The position numbers were made by a program, and so were the translations under genes. A stretch of DNA of 64,000 nt from Jeotgalibaca ciconiae (GTDB lineage Bacteria > Bacillota > Bacilli > Lactobacillales > Aerococcaceae): the NCBI RefSeq assembly GCF_003955755.1, contig NZ_CP034465.1:186001-250000 (forward strand), given 5' to 3'. Below the pieces are notes generated by a model. It was not told the origin of the DNA and ran no database searches. It worked only from the letters and a program-made list of their open reading frames with translations. This document shows positions 52,207-61,601 of the stretch, piece by piece (positions within the stretch are counted from its first letter, which is position 1; each line of letters starts with the position of its first letter).

Positions 52207-52908
52207 ATGTATGATTTAGATTATTTTGAAATTACCCTTCGGTTAATAATATCCGTTGGCATTGGAGCAGCGATTGGACTTGAGCGAGAAACAAACCACC
52301 AGTCAGCAGGTCTTCGCACAAATATTGTTGTTTGTGTGTCAGCTTGTCTGTTAACTATTATCCAAGGAGAAATCTCTTATATGGTTCTTCGTATGGGATT
52401 GGAGAATCCCGATTTACAACCAATGTTAACAACTGATTTTGCTCGAATTACTGCTCAAATTGTAAGTGGGATTGGTTTCCTTGGTGCGGGAGCAATTATC
52501 ACAACCCGCGCTGATACGATTTCTGGTTTAACGACTGCTGCAACGATTTGGGGAGTTGCTGGTCTGGGAATTGCGATTGGAATGGGCTATTATTATTTAT
52601 CGCTGGTGAGCTGTCTCATTATTTTAATAGTTCTTTATGTACTAAAGCGAATGGTTCGTATTGGAGAAATTTTCCGGTTGGATATTAAAGTATCTGATCG
52701 TGATGCTATCCAACAATTCCATGCTTTTTTTAAAGAAAACAAATTAAAAACAACTGATGAAGATTTTAAGATGTTGCAAACAAATGAGGGGGTTATTTTT
52801 CAACTAACTTATAACATTTATATTCCCCGATCAGTAAATCATAATGACATTATTGATGAATTCCTCAAACTCAATGAAAGTATTATTGAAATTTCATTCA
52901 AAGACTGA
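52207..52908 (+). CDS. MgtC/SapB family membrane protein
   Basis: 233 residues: four membrane segments in the first half (LIISVGIGAAIGLERE, TNIVVCVSACLLTI, IVSGIGFLGAGAIIT, TTAATIWGVAGLGIAIGMGYY), the MgtC/SapB core, then a soluble ACT-like C-terminal domain (about 155-233). Members respond to acid and low Mg and affect ATPase or phosphate homeostasis. ATG 52207 is seven bases after GGGAGGA; earlier in-frame ATGs overlap the ribosome site. Confidence 0.88.
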   Translation: MYDLDYFEITLRLIISVGIGAAIGLERETNHQSAGLRTNIVVCVSACLLTIIQGEISYMVLRMGLENPDLQPMLTTDFARITAQIVSGIGFLGAGAIITTRADTISGLTTAATIWGVAGLGIAIGMGYYYLSLVSCLIILIVLYVLKRMVRIGEIFRLDIKVSDRDAIQQFHAFFKENKLKTTDEDFKMLQTNEGVIFQLTYNIYIPRSVNHNDIIDEFLKLNESIIEISFKD

Positions 52909-52937
52909 AAAAACCATAAAATTCTTCCTATAAAAAA

Positions 52938-52985
52938 ATAGAGAGCTTCAACTGGTATATTCGCCGATTGAAGCTCTCTATTTTA
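52938..52985. terminator. Bidirectional terminator between MgtC/SapB gene and pdp
   Basis: AATAGAGAGCTTCAA pairs with TTGAAGCTCTCTATT around 16 bases, with A/T tracts on both sides. It serves the convergent genes. Confidence 0.88.
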
Positions 52986-52988
52986 TAT

Positions 52989-54293
52989 TTAATCCGTAAT
53001 AACTTCGTGAATAAGTGTTGGCTTATTTTTTTGTTTTCTGAATTGATAGGATGCATGTACTAACGCTTCCGCTTCAGAAAAATCTTTATCATTGGCAAAG
53101 AGGGTAACAAGTATGTCCCCTTTCTTTACTGTGTCGCCTACTTTTTTATGCAAGATTAACCCCGCAGCTAAATCAATTTCAGATTCTTTTGTAGCACGCC
53201 CAGCTCCCAAAGACATCGCAGCAACACCGATAGAATCAGCATTTATTTCTGCCACATATCCCTCTTCTTCAGCCAGGACTTCTTTTTTATCTTTTGCTTG
53301 CGGCATCAGTGAATAATCATTTACGACTTCTGGATTTCCATCTTGCGCAGCAATAAATTCTTTGAATTTTTCTAATGCCTCACCATTGTGTAGTTTTACT
53401 TTTAATAATTCTTTTGCTTCAGAAAGGCTCGTTGCTCTTTCGCCGAGATACACCATCTGAGCCCCTAATTCTAAGCAAAGTTCCTCTAAATCAGCGGGAC
53501 CTTTCCCTTTCAAAGTCTCAATCGCTTCTTCGATTTCAAGGGCATTTCCAACTGCAAAGCCTAAAGGTTGGCTCATATCAGAAATAATTGCCATTGTATT
53601 TCTACCGGCAAGATTCCCGATTGCAACCATGGCGTGTGCTAATTCTTCTGCATCTTCAATTGACTTCATAAATGCGCCCGCGCCTACTTTTACGTCGAGT
53701 ACAATCGCATCTGCACCAGCAGCTATCTTTTTACTCATAATTGATCCGGCAATCAAAGGCAAGGAGTTTACTGTTCCTGTTACATCTCGTAATGCATATA
53801 GCTTTTTATCGGCTGGACATAAATCTCCAGATTGGCCAACTACTGCTACTTTGTTTTTATTTACTAAATCAATAAAAGTCTGTTCGGCAATTTCTACTCG
53901 AAAACCAGGAATTGATTCTAATTTGTCAATCGTACCGCCTGTATGGCCTAAGCCTCTACCACTCATCTTAGCAACAGGAACTCCAATGCTGGCTACTAAG
54001 GGAGCCAATACTAAAGTAGTCGTATCTCCCACTCCCCCAGTTGAATGCTTATCAACCTTGATTCCTTCAATTTCCGATAAGTCTATCTGATCACCCGATT
54101 CGGCAATGGCCATTGTAAATTCTACTCTTTCCTGATCTGTCATATCTTGGAAGTATACTGCCATTGCAAAAGCACTCATTTGATAATCTGGAATTGTATC
54201 GTTTGTATATCCTTCAATTAAAAACCGAATTTCTTCTCGGCTCAATTCTTTTCCTTCTTGTTTTTTTACAATCAGATCAACCATTCTCATCAT
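52989..54293 (-). CDS. pdp: Pyrimidine-nucleoside phosphorylase
   Basis: 434 residues; start [15 protein letters not shown]; phosphate-binding region [42 protein letters not shown]-terminal domain with [27 protein letters not shown]. It splits uridine, thymidine and deoxyuridine with phosphate. ATG 54293 follows GAAGGGA. It follows rpiA by 16 bases, an operon joining nucleoside salvage with pentose phosphate use. Confidence 0.95.
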   Translation of the reverse strand: MMRMVDLIVKKQEGKELSREEIRFLIEGYTNDTIPDYQMSAFAMAVYFQDMTDQERVEFTMAIAESGDQIDLSEIEGIKVDKHSTGGVGDTTTLVLAPLVASIGVPVAKMSGRGLGHTGGTIDKLESIPGFRVEIAEQTFIDLVNKNKVAVVGQSGDLCPADKKLYALRDVTGTVNSLPLIAGSIMSKKIAAGADAIVLDVKVGAGAFMKSIEDAEELAHAMVAIGNLAGRNTMAIISDMSQPLGFAVGNALEIEEAIETLKGKGPADLEELCLELGAQMVYLGERATSLSEAKELLKVKLHNGEALEKFKEFIAAQDGNPEVVNDYSLMPQAKDKKEVLAEEEGYVAEINADSIGVAAMSLGAGRATKESEIDLAAGLILHKKVGDTVKKGDILVTLFANDKDFSEAEALVHASYQFRKQKNKPTLIHEVITD

Positions 54294-54309
54294 TTTATCG
54301 TCCCTTCAA

Positions 54310-54987
54310 TTATCTAGATACTTCTTTAACGATAACTTCTTCAGAAGTGCCAATTAAAACAGTATCAACACAATTTAAAAATAGACCATGCTCGACAACT
54401 CCTGTCATTTTATCCAACTCTTTTTCCAACTCTATCGGATAATCGATTTGTCCGAGATGAAGATCGATTATATAATTTTGTTCATCAGTTAAATAAAGAG
54501 TATCGTCTTCATTTTTACGGAAGGACGGCTGATAACCTTTTTCCTCAAATCGTTTGAAGAGTTGCTGAGAACCATATTTTACAACTTCAATTGGCAAAGG
54601 AAATGCTCCTAATTTCTGTACCATTTTGCTTTCATCCACAATCCAGATAATTTTTTTTGAGTTATTGGCAACAATTTTCTCGTATAAATGAGCCGCGCCG
54701 CCGCCTTTAATTCCGTGAAAGTCATCGCTGATTTCATCAGCGCCATCGATTGTCATATCAATATATTCTACTTCATCTACGCTTTTTAGTGGTATTTGTA
54801 AACGTTCTGCTTGTTCTTTGGTTCGAATGGAAGTCGTTACCCCGACTATATCCAATCCTTCTTCTTTCATTCTACGACCCACTTCTTCTACGAAATAATA
54901 AGCTGTCGAGCCTGTGCCCAATCCAACAACCATACCATTTTCTATGTAATCTGCTGCTTTTATCCCCACTGCTTTTTTGAGTTCCAT
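54310..54987 (-). CDS. rpiA: Ribose-5-phosphate isomerase A
   Basis: 225 residues with [11 protein letters not shown] (substrate loop), TIDGADEI and [13 protein letters not shown], the RpiA active-site motifs. Interconverts ribose 5-phosphate and ribulose 5-phosphate. AAAGGAATAGGTGG precedes the ATG. First gene of the rpiA-pdp pair. Confidence 0.96.
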   Translation of the reverse strand: MELKKAVGIKAADYIENGMVVGLGTGSTAYYFVEEVGRRMKEEGLDIVGVTTSIRTKEQAERLQIPLKSVDEVEYIDMTIDGADEISDDFHGIKGGGAAHLYEKIVANNSKKIIWIVDESKMVQKLGAFPLPIEVVKYGSQQLFKRFEEKGYQPSFRKNEDDTLYLTDEQNYIIDLHLGQIDYPIELEKELDKMTGVVEHGLFLNCVDTVLIGTSEEVIVKEVSR

Positions 54988-55114
54988 AATCCACCTATTC
55001 CTTTATCTTTGTTTTTTTAATTATAGCACAGGAGACATTTTTATCGACAGAAACAACATGAGAGAATGATGAGTATATTTATCATGAGTTACTCACAATT
55101 ACTTTCTCTTTATC

Positions 55115-55123
55115 TGATATAAT
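55115..55123 (+). promoter_or_regulatory. Extended -10 promoter of sdaAB-sdaAA
   Basis: TGATATAAT (TG-A-TATAAT), predicted start near 55130, about 30 bases before the ATG. Confidence 0.5.
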
Positions 55124-55161
55124 AGCGTTGGATTTATTGAAAAAGGAAAAGAGGAGAAAAA

Positions 55162-55842
55162 ATGGCTGACACATTTCGTAGCGTCTTTGATATTATTGGT
55201 CCAATTATGGTGGGCCCTTCCAGCTCTCACACAGCAGGAGCGTTGACACTCGGTAAAGCCGCTTCCCAATTATTTCAAATGCAAGCCAAAAAAGTAACAA
55301 TCCAGTACTATGAATCTTTTGCGGAGACTCATCTTGGTCACGGAACTGATTTTGCTATTCTGGGAGGAATTTTAGGTTTATCTACGGAAGACCCCATGCT
55401 GCCTCATTCGTTAAAGATGGCGAAATCCCAAAATATAGAAGTTAATTTTATTGAGGAAACCGACCCCTCTCCTGTTAACCATCCCAATACAGCCACTATG
55501 ACACTAGAACGAAATGATCGACGTATTATTGCTACTGGTTGTTCTATTGGCGGCGGCTCTATTCAACTAAACGTTGTCGAATTAGACAATTATCAAATGA
55601 CAATTGACGGCTATTTGCCATTGTATTTTATTAAACAGAATAATCTTCATCGAAATATTTATACGATGACAGATTGGTATGCTTTTTTTGAGAAACATAG
55701 CTATCAATTATCCGATATTCGTATTTTTCAGGAAAATGAAGTGGAATGGGTAGTTCTGTATATGGAAACCCCACCTTCTGAAAAAATGATTTCTGAAATT
55801 AATGAACTAGCTTTTGTAGAGGAAGCAATTTTAATTAGTTAG
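55162..55842 (+). CDS. sdaAB: L-serine dehydratase, beta subunit (iron-sulfur)
   Basis: 226 residues: VFDIIGPIMVGPSSSHTAGALTLGKAASQLF, the canonical start of the beta subunit, an ACT-like domain at the C-terminus (about 150-226). With sdaAA it deaminates serine to pyruvate and ammonia. AAGAGGAG precedes the ATG; 10 bases to the next gene. Confidence 0.94.
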   Translation: MADTFRSVFDIIGPIMVGPSSSHTAGALTLGKAASQLFQMQAKKVTIQYYESFAETHLGHGTDFAILGGILGLSTEDPMLPHSLKMAKSQNIEVNFIEETDPSPVNHPNTATMTLERNDRRIIATGCSIGGGSIQLNVVELDNYQMTIDGYLPLYFIKQNNLHRNIYTMTDWYAFFEKHSYQLSDIRIFQENEVEWVVLYMETPPSEKMISEINELAFVEEAILIS

Positions 55843-55852
55843 GAGTAGGGAT

Positions 55853-56761
55853 ATGTATCAATCAATTGAACAATTAGTAACAGATGCCATTCAAAAAAAT
55901 GTTCCTATTTCGGAATTGATGGTTTGTCAAGAAATGGAAAAATCTCATCGTACAAGAGAAGATATTTGGGAACAAATGCGCAAGAATTATCTTGTTATGA
56001 AAGATGCGGTAGAAAAAGGACTTACGGGCGACGGTGTATTCTCCCCCACTGGTCTGACTGGCGGAGAAGCAGTTAAACTACAGAATTACCGAAAGAAAGG
56101 TAAAACATTATCTGGCAATGACCTTTTGTTAGCAGTTGAAAATGCCATCGCCACAAATGAAGTGAATGCTTCGCTAGGAATTATCTGCGCAACGCCGACA
56201 GCCGGTTCTTCCGGCACACTGCCTGGTGTCATGTTTGGGATTAAAGACAAACTTTCTTTAAGTGAAGATCAAATGGTGCAGATGCTTTTTTGTGCGAGTG
56301 GTTTTGGAATGGTCATTGCTAATCAAGCAATGATTTCAGGTGCCGCAGGCGGTTGCCAAGCAGAAGTCGGCAGCGCATCCGGCATGGCTGCAGCTGCGGC
56401 TGTAGAAATTGCAGGTGGGACACCAGAACAAGCTTCAGAAGCAATGGCTATGGCAATTAGTAATCTTCTTGGATTAGTCTGTGATCCAGTAGCCGGATTA
56501 GTTGAGATTCCTTGTGTAAAAAGAAATGCCATCGGCGCTGCCAATGCTTTACTTTCTGCGGATATGGCTCTTGCCGGTTTGACAAACAAGATTCCTGCAG
56601 ATGATGTCATTGATGCTATGCGCCGTGTCGGAAAAAGTCTGCCCCCTTCTCTGCGTGAGACTGGTTTAGGAGGTTTGGCTGCAACCCGAGAAGGCGTAAA
56701 ATTAAAGATGCAAATCTTTGGGACAGAAGTGGAGATTAAAAGAAATCATGAAGATTCATGA
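55853..56761 (+). CDS. sdaAA: L-serine dehydratase, alpha subunit (iron-sulfur)
   Basis: 302 residues: GLTGGEAVKLQNYRKKGK, ATPTAGSSGTLPGV, and Cys-bearing motifs GAAGGCQAEVGSASGMAAAA and CDPVAGLVEIPC that hold the oxygen-sensitive 4Fe-4S cluster. Forms the catalytic unit with SdaAB. TAGGAGTAGGG precedes the ATG. Confidence 0.94.
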   Translation: MYQSIEQLVTDAIQKNVPISELMVCQEMEKSHRTREDIWEQMRKNYLVMKDAVEKGLTGDGVFSPTGLTGGEAVKLQNYRKKGKTLSGNDLLLAVENAIATNEVNASLGIICATPTAGSSGTLPGVMFGIKDKLSLSEDQMVQMLFCASGFGMVIANQAMISGAAGGCQAEVGSASGMAAAAAVEIAGGTPEQASEAMAMAISNLLGLVCDPVAGLVEIPCVKRNAIGAANALLSADMALAGLTNKIPADDVIDAMRRVGKSLPPSLRETGLGGLAATREGVKLKMQIFGTEVEIKRNHEDS

Positions 56762-56779
56762 GAGTAATCATAATTGTAT

Positions 56780-56842
56780 AAAAGAGCTTCACCATTTGCA
56801 GTTATAAATAATAGAAAAAAAGATTATCAAGCTCTTTTTCTA
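56780..56842 (+). terminator. Terminator after sdaAA
   Basis: AAAGAGCTT pairs with AAGCTCTTT at 56830-56838, long A/T-rich loop, T-tract. Ends the sda operon. Confidence 0.65.
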
Positions 56843-56845
56843 GCC

Positions 56846-56935
56846 TGAATGTCTTTATTTCTTTAGAACAAAGACATTCGATACTAAATTTTCTGCTGAA
56901 CATCTTTATTTTTTGAAAATAAAGATATTCAGACT
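56846..56935. repeat. Two tandem, related hairpins
   Basis: TGAATGTCTTT with AAAGACATTC (56847-56880), then TGAACATCTTTATTTT with AAAATAAAGATATTCA (56897-56932). Both arms share the TGAA-TCTTTATTT core, so the second looks like a duplicated copy of the first. No open frame. Function unknown; possibly extra terminators or mobile palindromes. Confidence 0.55.
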
Positions 56936-57007
56936 CAAAATACTATTTGAAAGTCTTTTTCTATACAGTTTAGAAAATTGAATCACGTTCGGTAGAAAAA
57001 ACTATAA

Positions 57008-57046
57008 AACAAAGAGCGCAGAAATTCACTTTCTGCGCTCTTTGTT
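57008..57046. terminator. Perfect 17-bp hairpin terminating the polyamine operon
   Basis: AACAAAGAGCGCAGAAA and TTTCTGCGCTCTTTGTT around TTCAC. It overlaps the potD stop codon (57045-57047) and can act in both directions. Confidence 0.9.
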
Positions 57047-58115
57047 AATTCCTAAACATCTTTACTTCCAAAAATAAATCATTATAAATTCCAAGCAACT
57101 CTGATCCGAGATTTTCATAAACTTCCATATGAGAAACAGCTTCATCAGATGGATAGAAATTTTCGTCTTCAACAATTTCTGGATCCATCAACTCAATTGC
57201 CGCTTCATTCGGCGTAGAATAGCCTACATAATCAGCGTTGATAGCTGCATTTTCTGGGTCAAGCATGAAGTTGATAAAGGCATATGCCCCTTCCACATTC
57301 TGAGCTATTTTTGGAATGACAATATTATCAAACCACAGATTGGTTCCTTCTTCTGGAATCACATAATGCAGATGCTCATTTTCCCATAGCATCTCGCTCG
57401 CTTCACCAGAAAAGGTAACTGCGATAGCTGCTTCTTCTTGAATCATATACATCTTGATTTCATCCGCTACAATTGCTTTAATATTGGGTGTAAGTAATTT
57501 TAGATTCTCGGCAACTTTTCTAAGTAATCCTGGATCTCTCTCATTCAAAGAATATCCTTGGCTTTGCAAGCCAATTCCCATTACTTCCCGAGCTCCATCT
57601 ATTAACATCAGTTTATGTCGATATTCTTCATTCCACAAATCATTCCAAGAGTTTGGTTCCTCTTCAATAAATTTATCATTATAGACAATTCCTAATGTTC
57701 CCCAAAAATAAGGAATGGAATAGCGATTTCCTTCATCAAAATTCAAATCTAAAAATCGGTCTCCAATATAATCCAGTCCCTCAATCTTGGAGTGATCTAA
57801 TTCCAATAACATGTCTTCTTCGATCATTTTATCAATCATATATTCAGAGGGTACCGCAATATCGTAAGAAGTACCGCCTTGGTTAATTTTCGTATACATG
57901 GCTTCATTCGAATCGAATGTTTCGTAGGAAACTTTATAACCTGTCTCTTCTTCGAATTTCGCAAGCAGCTCCGGTTCGATGTAGTCGCCCCAATTATAAA
58001 TCGTTAATGTGTTATCTCCAGTGAATCCTTGTGAACGGTTCAAATAGTTAATCCCGAATGCAAGTGAAAGGCAGATAATCAAAATCGTTATCATACTAAT
58101 GAGTAGTCGTCTCAT
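57045..58115 (-). CDS. potD: Spermidine/putrescine-binding protein PotD
   Basis: 356 residues: N-terminal hydrophobic segment (about 4-24), then LTIYNWGDYIEPELLAKFEEETGYKV, the family start, and VPSEYMIDKMIEEDMLLEL, PYFWGTLGIVYN, the polyamine site regions. No lipobox cysteine follows the hydrophobic part (the only Cys is inside it, in ILIICLSLAFG), so it may be held by an uncleaved anchor rather than as a lipoprotein. Overlaps potC by four bases. Confidence 0.93.
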   Translation of the reverse strand: MRRLLISMITILIICLSLAFGINYLNRSQGFTGDNTLTIYNWGDYIEPELLAKFEEETGYKVSYETFDSNEAMYTKINQGGTSYDIAVPSEYMIDKMIEEDMLLELDHSKIEGLDYIGDRFLDLNFDEGNRYSIPYFWGTLGIVYNDKFIEEEPNSWNDLWNEEYRHKLMLIDGAREVMGIGLQSQGYSLNERDPGLLRKVAENLKLLTPNIKAIVADEIKMYMIQEEAAIAVTFSGEASEMLWENEHLHYVIPEEGTNLWFDNIVIPKIAQNVEGAYAFINFMLDPENAAINADYVGYSTPNEAAIELMDPEIVEDENFYPSDEAVSHMEVYENLGSELLGIYNDLFLEVKMFRN

Positions 58116-58954
58116 TGATTTATCACCTCTCCTTGATTAAAGGTCATTGCTTTTAATTCTTTTTCACGTTTTCTTTGTCCATAGACCTGTATGAAGTTAT
58201 ATCCTAAAACAAGTAATAGTGTGAAGACAAACATCAATGCACTTAATGCATTAATTTCTAAACTTACTCCTCGACGCGCACGAGAATAGATTTCAACAGC
58301 AAGTGTACTAAAGCCGTTCCCTGTTACGAAAAAGGTTACCGCAAAGTCATCCAACGAATACGTAAAAGCCATGAAAAATCCACTAAGTATCCCTGGCGTA
58401 ATACTGGGCAATAAAATCCGCGTAAGGACTTGCCAAGAATTTGCTCCTAAATCTTGCGCCGCGCTGATCATAGAGTCTTTCATTTCATATAATTTTGGTA
58501 AAACCATCAACACAACAATCGGTATCGAAAAAGCGACGTGGGCAAGCAATACAGAAGCAAATCCTAATCCGAAGCCGACAATTGTGAAAAGAATCAATAG
58601 ACTTGCTCCAATGATAACATCGGGCGATACCATTAAAATATTATTCAAACTCAGCAAGGTTTGTTGGGTACGACGCTTCTTTGTATAGTAAATATAAATC
58701 GCGCCAAAGGTCCCGATAATGGTTGCCAGTAAGGAAGATAGTAATGCGACCAACAAGGTATTTAAGACGATGCCGATTAACCGTTTGTCTTCAAACACAG
58801 CCTGATAATGTTCTAATGTAAAGCCCGTAAATTCATTCATTGTTCCTCCTTCATTGAAAGAGTAATAAATTAAATAAAAGATAGGCAGATATAAGACGAG
58901 AAATACGAGTATTAAAAACAAGTTGTTCCATTTTGAGTTACTTGATACTTTCAT
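58112..58954 (-). CDS. potC: Spermidine/putrescine permease PotC
   Basis: 280 residues with six membrane segments; binding-protein-dependent transport signature LGANSWQVLTRILLPSITPGILSGF (about 178-202) that contacts PotA. Start MKVSSNSKWNNLFLILVFLVLYLPIFYLIYYSF fits the family. Overlaps potB by 17 bases. Confidence 0.94.
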   Translation of the reverse strand: MKVSSNSKWNNLFLILVFLVLYLPIFYLIYYSFNEGGTMNEFTGFTLEHYQAVFEDKRLIGIVLNTLLVALLSSLLATIIGTFGAIYIYYTKKRRTQQTLLSLNNILMVSPDVIIGASLLILFTIVGFGLGFASVLLAHVAFSIPIVVLMVLPKLYEMKDSMISAAQDLGANSWQVLTRILLPSITPGILSGFFMAFTYSLDDFAVTFFVTGNGFSTLAVEIYSRARRGVSLEINALSALMFVFTLLLVLGYNFIQVYGQRKREKELKAMTFNQGEVINQ

Positions 58955-59768
58955 TTTGTTTTACCCCTCGCTTTCTATTTTTCTCACCGGTTAATCGCAT
59001 GATGATAAACATGGAAATGATTAATATAACGCCGATTGTTGAACCCATTCCCCAATTTTGAGTAACGAGAAAATGTTGTTCAACTGCAGTACCTAATGTA
59101 ATTACTCGGTTACCCCCAATTAACCGCGTTAACATAAAGAGTGATAAGGAAGGAATAAAGACGGCTTGGAAGCCGCTTCTAACTCCGCGCATGCTTAATG
59201 GAAAAATCACTCGTTTAATCGTTTCCCAACGCGTCGCTCCTAGATCATAACTAGCCATCTCCAAAGAAGGATTAATTTCTTGGATGGAGTTAAAAATCGG
59301 CAAAATCATGAAAGGCAGTTCAATATATGCGGCTACAAACAGGAAACTGAAATCAGTAAATAGAATTTGCTGTGGGGCAATTCCTAAAAAACCAAGGAAA
59401 TTGTTTACCGTACCACTTTGACTAAAAATACCAATAAAAGCATATGCTTTTAATAATAAATTGATCCATGTCGGTAAAATAATAAGCGATAGCCAAAGCT
59501 GTTTGTATTTTGTTCTGCTCAGAAATAATGCTGTTGGGTAACTAATAAGAAATGTCACCAAAGTAATCAAAAATGCATAGAAAAATGAATTTAGTGTCAT
59601 AGCTAAATAATTTCCAGATTGAAAATACGTCAAATAATTAGCAAAGGTAAAGTTACCCGAGATATCAAAAAATGACTGATACAAGATTAACAACATTGGG
59701 GCTACTACAAATAATGCTAGCCATAAGACATAAGGTGCTGAGTACCAAACTTTTGAACGTGTAGTCAT
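58938..59768 (-). CDS. potB: Spermidine/putrescine permease PotB
   Basis: 276 residues, six membrane segments, with the coupling motif LGATRWETIKRVIFPLSMRGVRSGF (about 178-202). Partner of PotC. AGGAGGGAG precedes the ATG; 12 bases after potA. Confidence 0.94.
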   Translation of the reverse strand: MTTRSKVWYSAPYVLWLALFVVAPMLLILYQSFFDISGNFTFANYLTYFQSGNYLAMTLNSFFYAFLITLVTFLISYPTALFLSRTKYKQLWLSLIILPTWINLLLKAYAFIGIFSQSGTVNNFLGFLGIAPQQILFTDFSFLFVAAYIELPFMILPIFNSIQEINPSLEMASYDLGATRWETIKRVIFPLSMRGVRSGFQAVFIPSLSLFMLTRLIGGNRVITLGTAVEQHFLVTQNWGMGSTIGVILIISMFIIMRLTGEKNRKRGVKQNESIK

Positions 59769-59780
59769 TTATGCTCCCTC

Positions 59781-60869
59781 CTATGCTTCGTAACTTTCAA
59801 GACGAGCATCAAATTCTTCTTCTGTTTCTCCTAGACGCATAACGTGAATATCATGCGGTGTAAAATAGAGACCAATATCTTGTCCGATTACAGCTTTTTT
59901 CGTTGAATGAACCATCCATTCATTGCCGTCCTTATCGTATCCAATAATTTCATAATGCACGCCTCTGAACAGTTGGCTATCAACATTCACTACTAACTTT
60001 CCTTTTTCAACGGTAGTTAATTCTAAATCTTCTGGACGAATCACTACTTCAATTCGTTCTCCAGGAGTAATCCCAGCGTCCTCACATTCAAATTCTTTGC
60101 CAACCATTTTAACTTTATAATCTTCCACCATCGTTCCAGCAATTATGTTACTTTCACCAATAAAATCAGCAACAAAACGATTGATCGGTTCGTCATAAAT
60201 ATCTACCGGAGTTCCACTTTGAACAATTTTTCCTTTATCCATTACAAAGATCCAATCACTCATTGCTAACGCTTCTTCTTGATCATGAGTAACAAAAATA
60301 AAAGTAATTCCCAAACGTCTTTGCAGTTCCCTTAATTCATACTGCATATCTGTACGTAACTTCAAATCTAAAGCAGAAAGTGGTTCATCCAATAACAACA
60401 CCTCTGGCTCATTAACGATTGCTCGTGCAATTGCTACACGCTGTTGCTGTCCACCAGACATTTCACGTATCTCTCTATTTTCATAGCCAGAAAGTTGAAC
60501 CATTTTCAAAGCATTTTTTACTTTCGCTTCTATTTCTGATTTTGGCAATTTTTTTAATGACAGCCCAAATGCTATATTGTCAAATACATTCATATGCGGG
60601 AAAAGTGCATAATCCTGAAAAATCGTATTTACTTTTCTCTTATTTGGCGAGATATCATTCACAATCTGATCGTTTATTTTTATGGAACCTTCTGTAACAT
60701 CTGTAAAACCAGCAATTAATCGGAGAATGGTCGTTTTTCCACATCCTGATGGACCAAGTAAGGTATAAAACTTCCCTTTTTCAATTTCAAAATTGATGTC
60801 GTGTAAAATTACGTTATCGTCATAAGCCTTGTTTACACCTTCAAAAACGATGTTTGTATGATTTGTCAT
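59781..60869 (-). CDS. potA: Spermidine/putrescine import ATP-binding protein PotA
   Basis: 362 residues: Walker [10 protein letters not shown] (about 38-46), signature [14 protein letters not shown], Walker [12 protein letters not shown], and a C-terminal regulatory TOBE domain (about 275-362). Energises polyamine uptake with PotBCD. Second gene of the operon after the regulator (25 bases). Confidence 0.96.
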   Translation of the reverse strand: MTNHTNIVFEGVNKAYDDNVILHDINFEIEKGKFYTLLGPSGCGKTTILRLIAGFTDVTEGSIKINDQIVNDISPNKRKVNTIFQDYALFPHMNVFDNIAFGLSLKKLPKSEIEAKVKNALKMVQLSGYENREIREMSGGQQQRVAIARAIVNEPEVLLLDEPLSALDLKLRTDMQYELRELQRRLGITFIFVTHDQEEALAMSDWIFVMDKGKIVQSGTPVDIYDEPINRFVADFIGESNIIAGTMVEDYKVKMVGKEFECEDAGITPGERIEVVIRPEDLELTTVEKGKLVVNVDSQLFRGVHYEIIGYDKDGNEWMVHSTKKAVIGQDIGLYFTPHDIHVMRLGETEEEFDARLESYEA

Positions 60870-60894
60870 TCATTACACCTGCACTTTCTAATAA

Positions 60895-61458
60895 TTATAA
60901 GTAAGAATCTGTTACAACCAACAGTACCTTGGTTGTTTTTGTAGATGCATTACGCATTCGGTGAGACTCTGTTGCCTCATAGTAAAATGATTGCCCTTTT
61001 TTTATTTGAAATTTTTGTTCGCCTATTTCCAGCCCAACTGTCCCTGCTAAAACATAGCCAAATGTTTCAGCTAATGAAGGTGGAAACTGCTTAAACTCTC
61101 CATCTTCTTTTAATGTTATCATAACTGGTTCCATTTCTTTATCATTTGAATCGGAAATCAACCATGTCATTGCATAACCTTTTTCTTCATCCTCAAAAAT
61201 GGTCACATCATTTTTTGTATAGACCACGGACTGACTTTCCTTTTCAGAATCAAAGAAGTCTTTTGGCGTAGTCCCCAATACTTCTAGCACATCAAAAAAT
61301 GTTTCCATGGAGGGCGAGCTCAAATTGTTTTCTAATTGAGAAATATAACCTTTTGTTAAATCGGTACGCTCTCCCAATTCCTCTTGCGTTAAATTCTTTT
61401 GGAGACGTAAATCCTTCAACTTCTTACCTATTTCCAAGGAAAACCCTCTTTTCTTCAT
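60895..61458 (-). CDS. XRE-cupin regulator of the polyamine operon
   Basis: 187 residues: helix-turn-helix (LKDLRLQKNLTQEELGERTDLTKGYISQLENNLSSPS, about 15-55) and a C-terminal cupin (about 105-187, LAGTVGLEIGEQKFQIKKGQSFYYEATESHRM) that likely binds a polyamine. PuuR-like. First gene of the potABCD operon, so it probably represses it when polyamines are plentiful. A palindrome lies eight bases upstream of its start. Confidence 0.9.
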   Translation of the reverse strand: MKKRGFSLEIGKKLKDLRLQKNLTQEELGERTDLTKGYISQLENNLSSPSMETFFDVLEVLGTTPKDFFDSEKESQSVVYTKNDVTIFEDEEKGYAMTWLISDSNDKEMEPVMITLKEDGEFKQFPPSLAETFGYVLAGTVGLEIGEQKFQIKKGQSFYYEATESHRMRNASTKTTKVLLVVTDSYL

Positions 61459-61465
61459 CGTTAGT

Positions 61466-61478
61466 TTAGTAATACTAA
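61466..61478. promoter_or_regulatory. Palindromic operator candidate for the polyamine operon
   Basis: TTAGTA-A-TACTAA, a perfect 6+1+6 palindrome between the promoter and the regulator's start codon. Autoregulation by the XRE-cupin protein is a natural reading. Confidence 0.6.
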
Positions 61479-61502
61479 TCTTTAAGTTTAGGCACGAATA
61501 AA

Positions 61503-61530
61503 ATTATAGCGATATTCTAGAAAAATACAA
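61503..61530 (-). promoter_or_regulatory. Promoter of the polyamine operon
   Basis: Minus strand TTGTAT (61525-61530), 16-base spacer, TATAAT (61503-61508). Confidence 0.7.
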
Positions 61531-61554
61531 GCGTTATTAATCAAAAAAAATAAA

Positions 61555-61592
61555 AACATCTTGCTCCATTACGGAACAAAATGTTTTTAATC
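61555..61592 (-). terminator. Terminator after the orphan ECF ATPase gene
   Basis: On the minus strand AAAAACATTTTGTTCC pairs with GGAGCAAGATGTTTTT around GTAAT (one or two mismatches), followed by ATTTTTTTT. Confidence 0.7.
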
Positions 61593-61601
61593 AAAATATT
61601 G

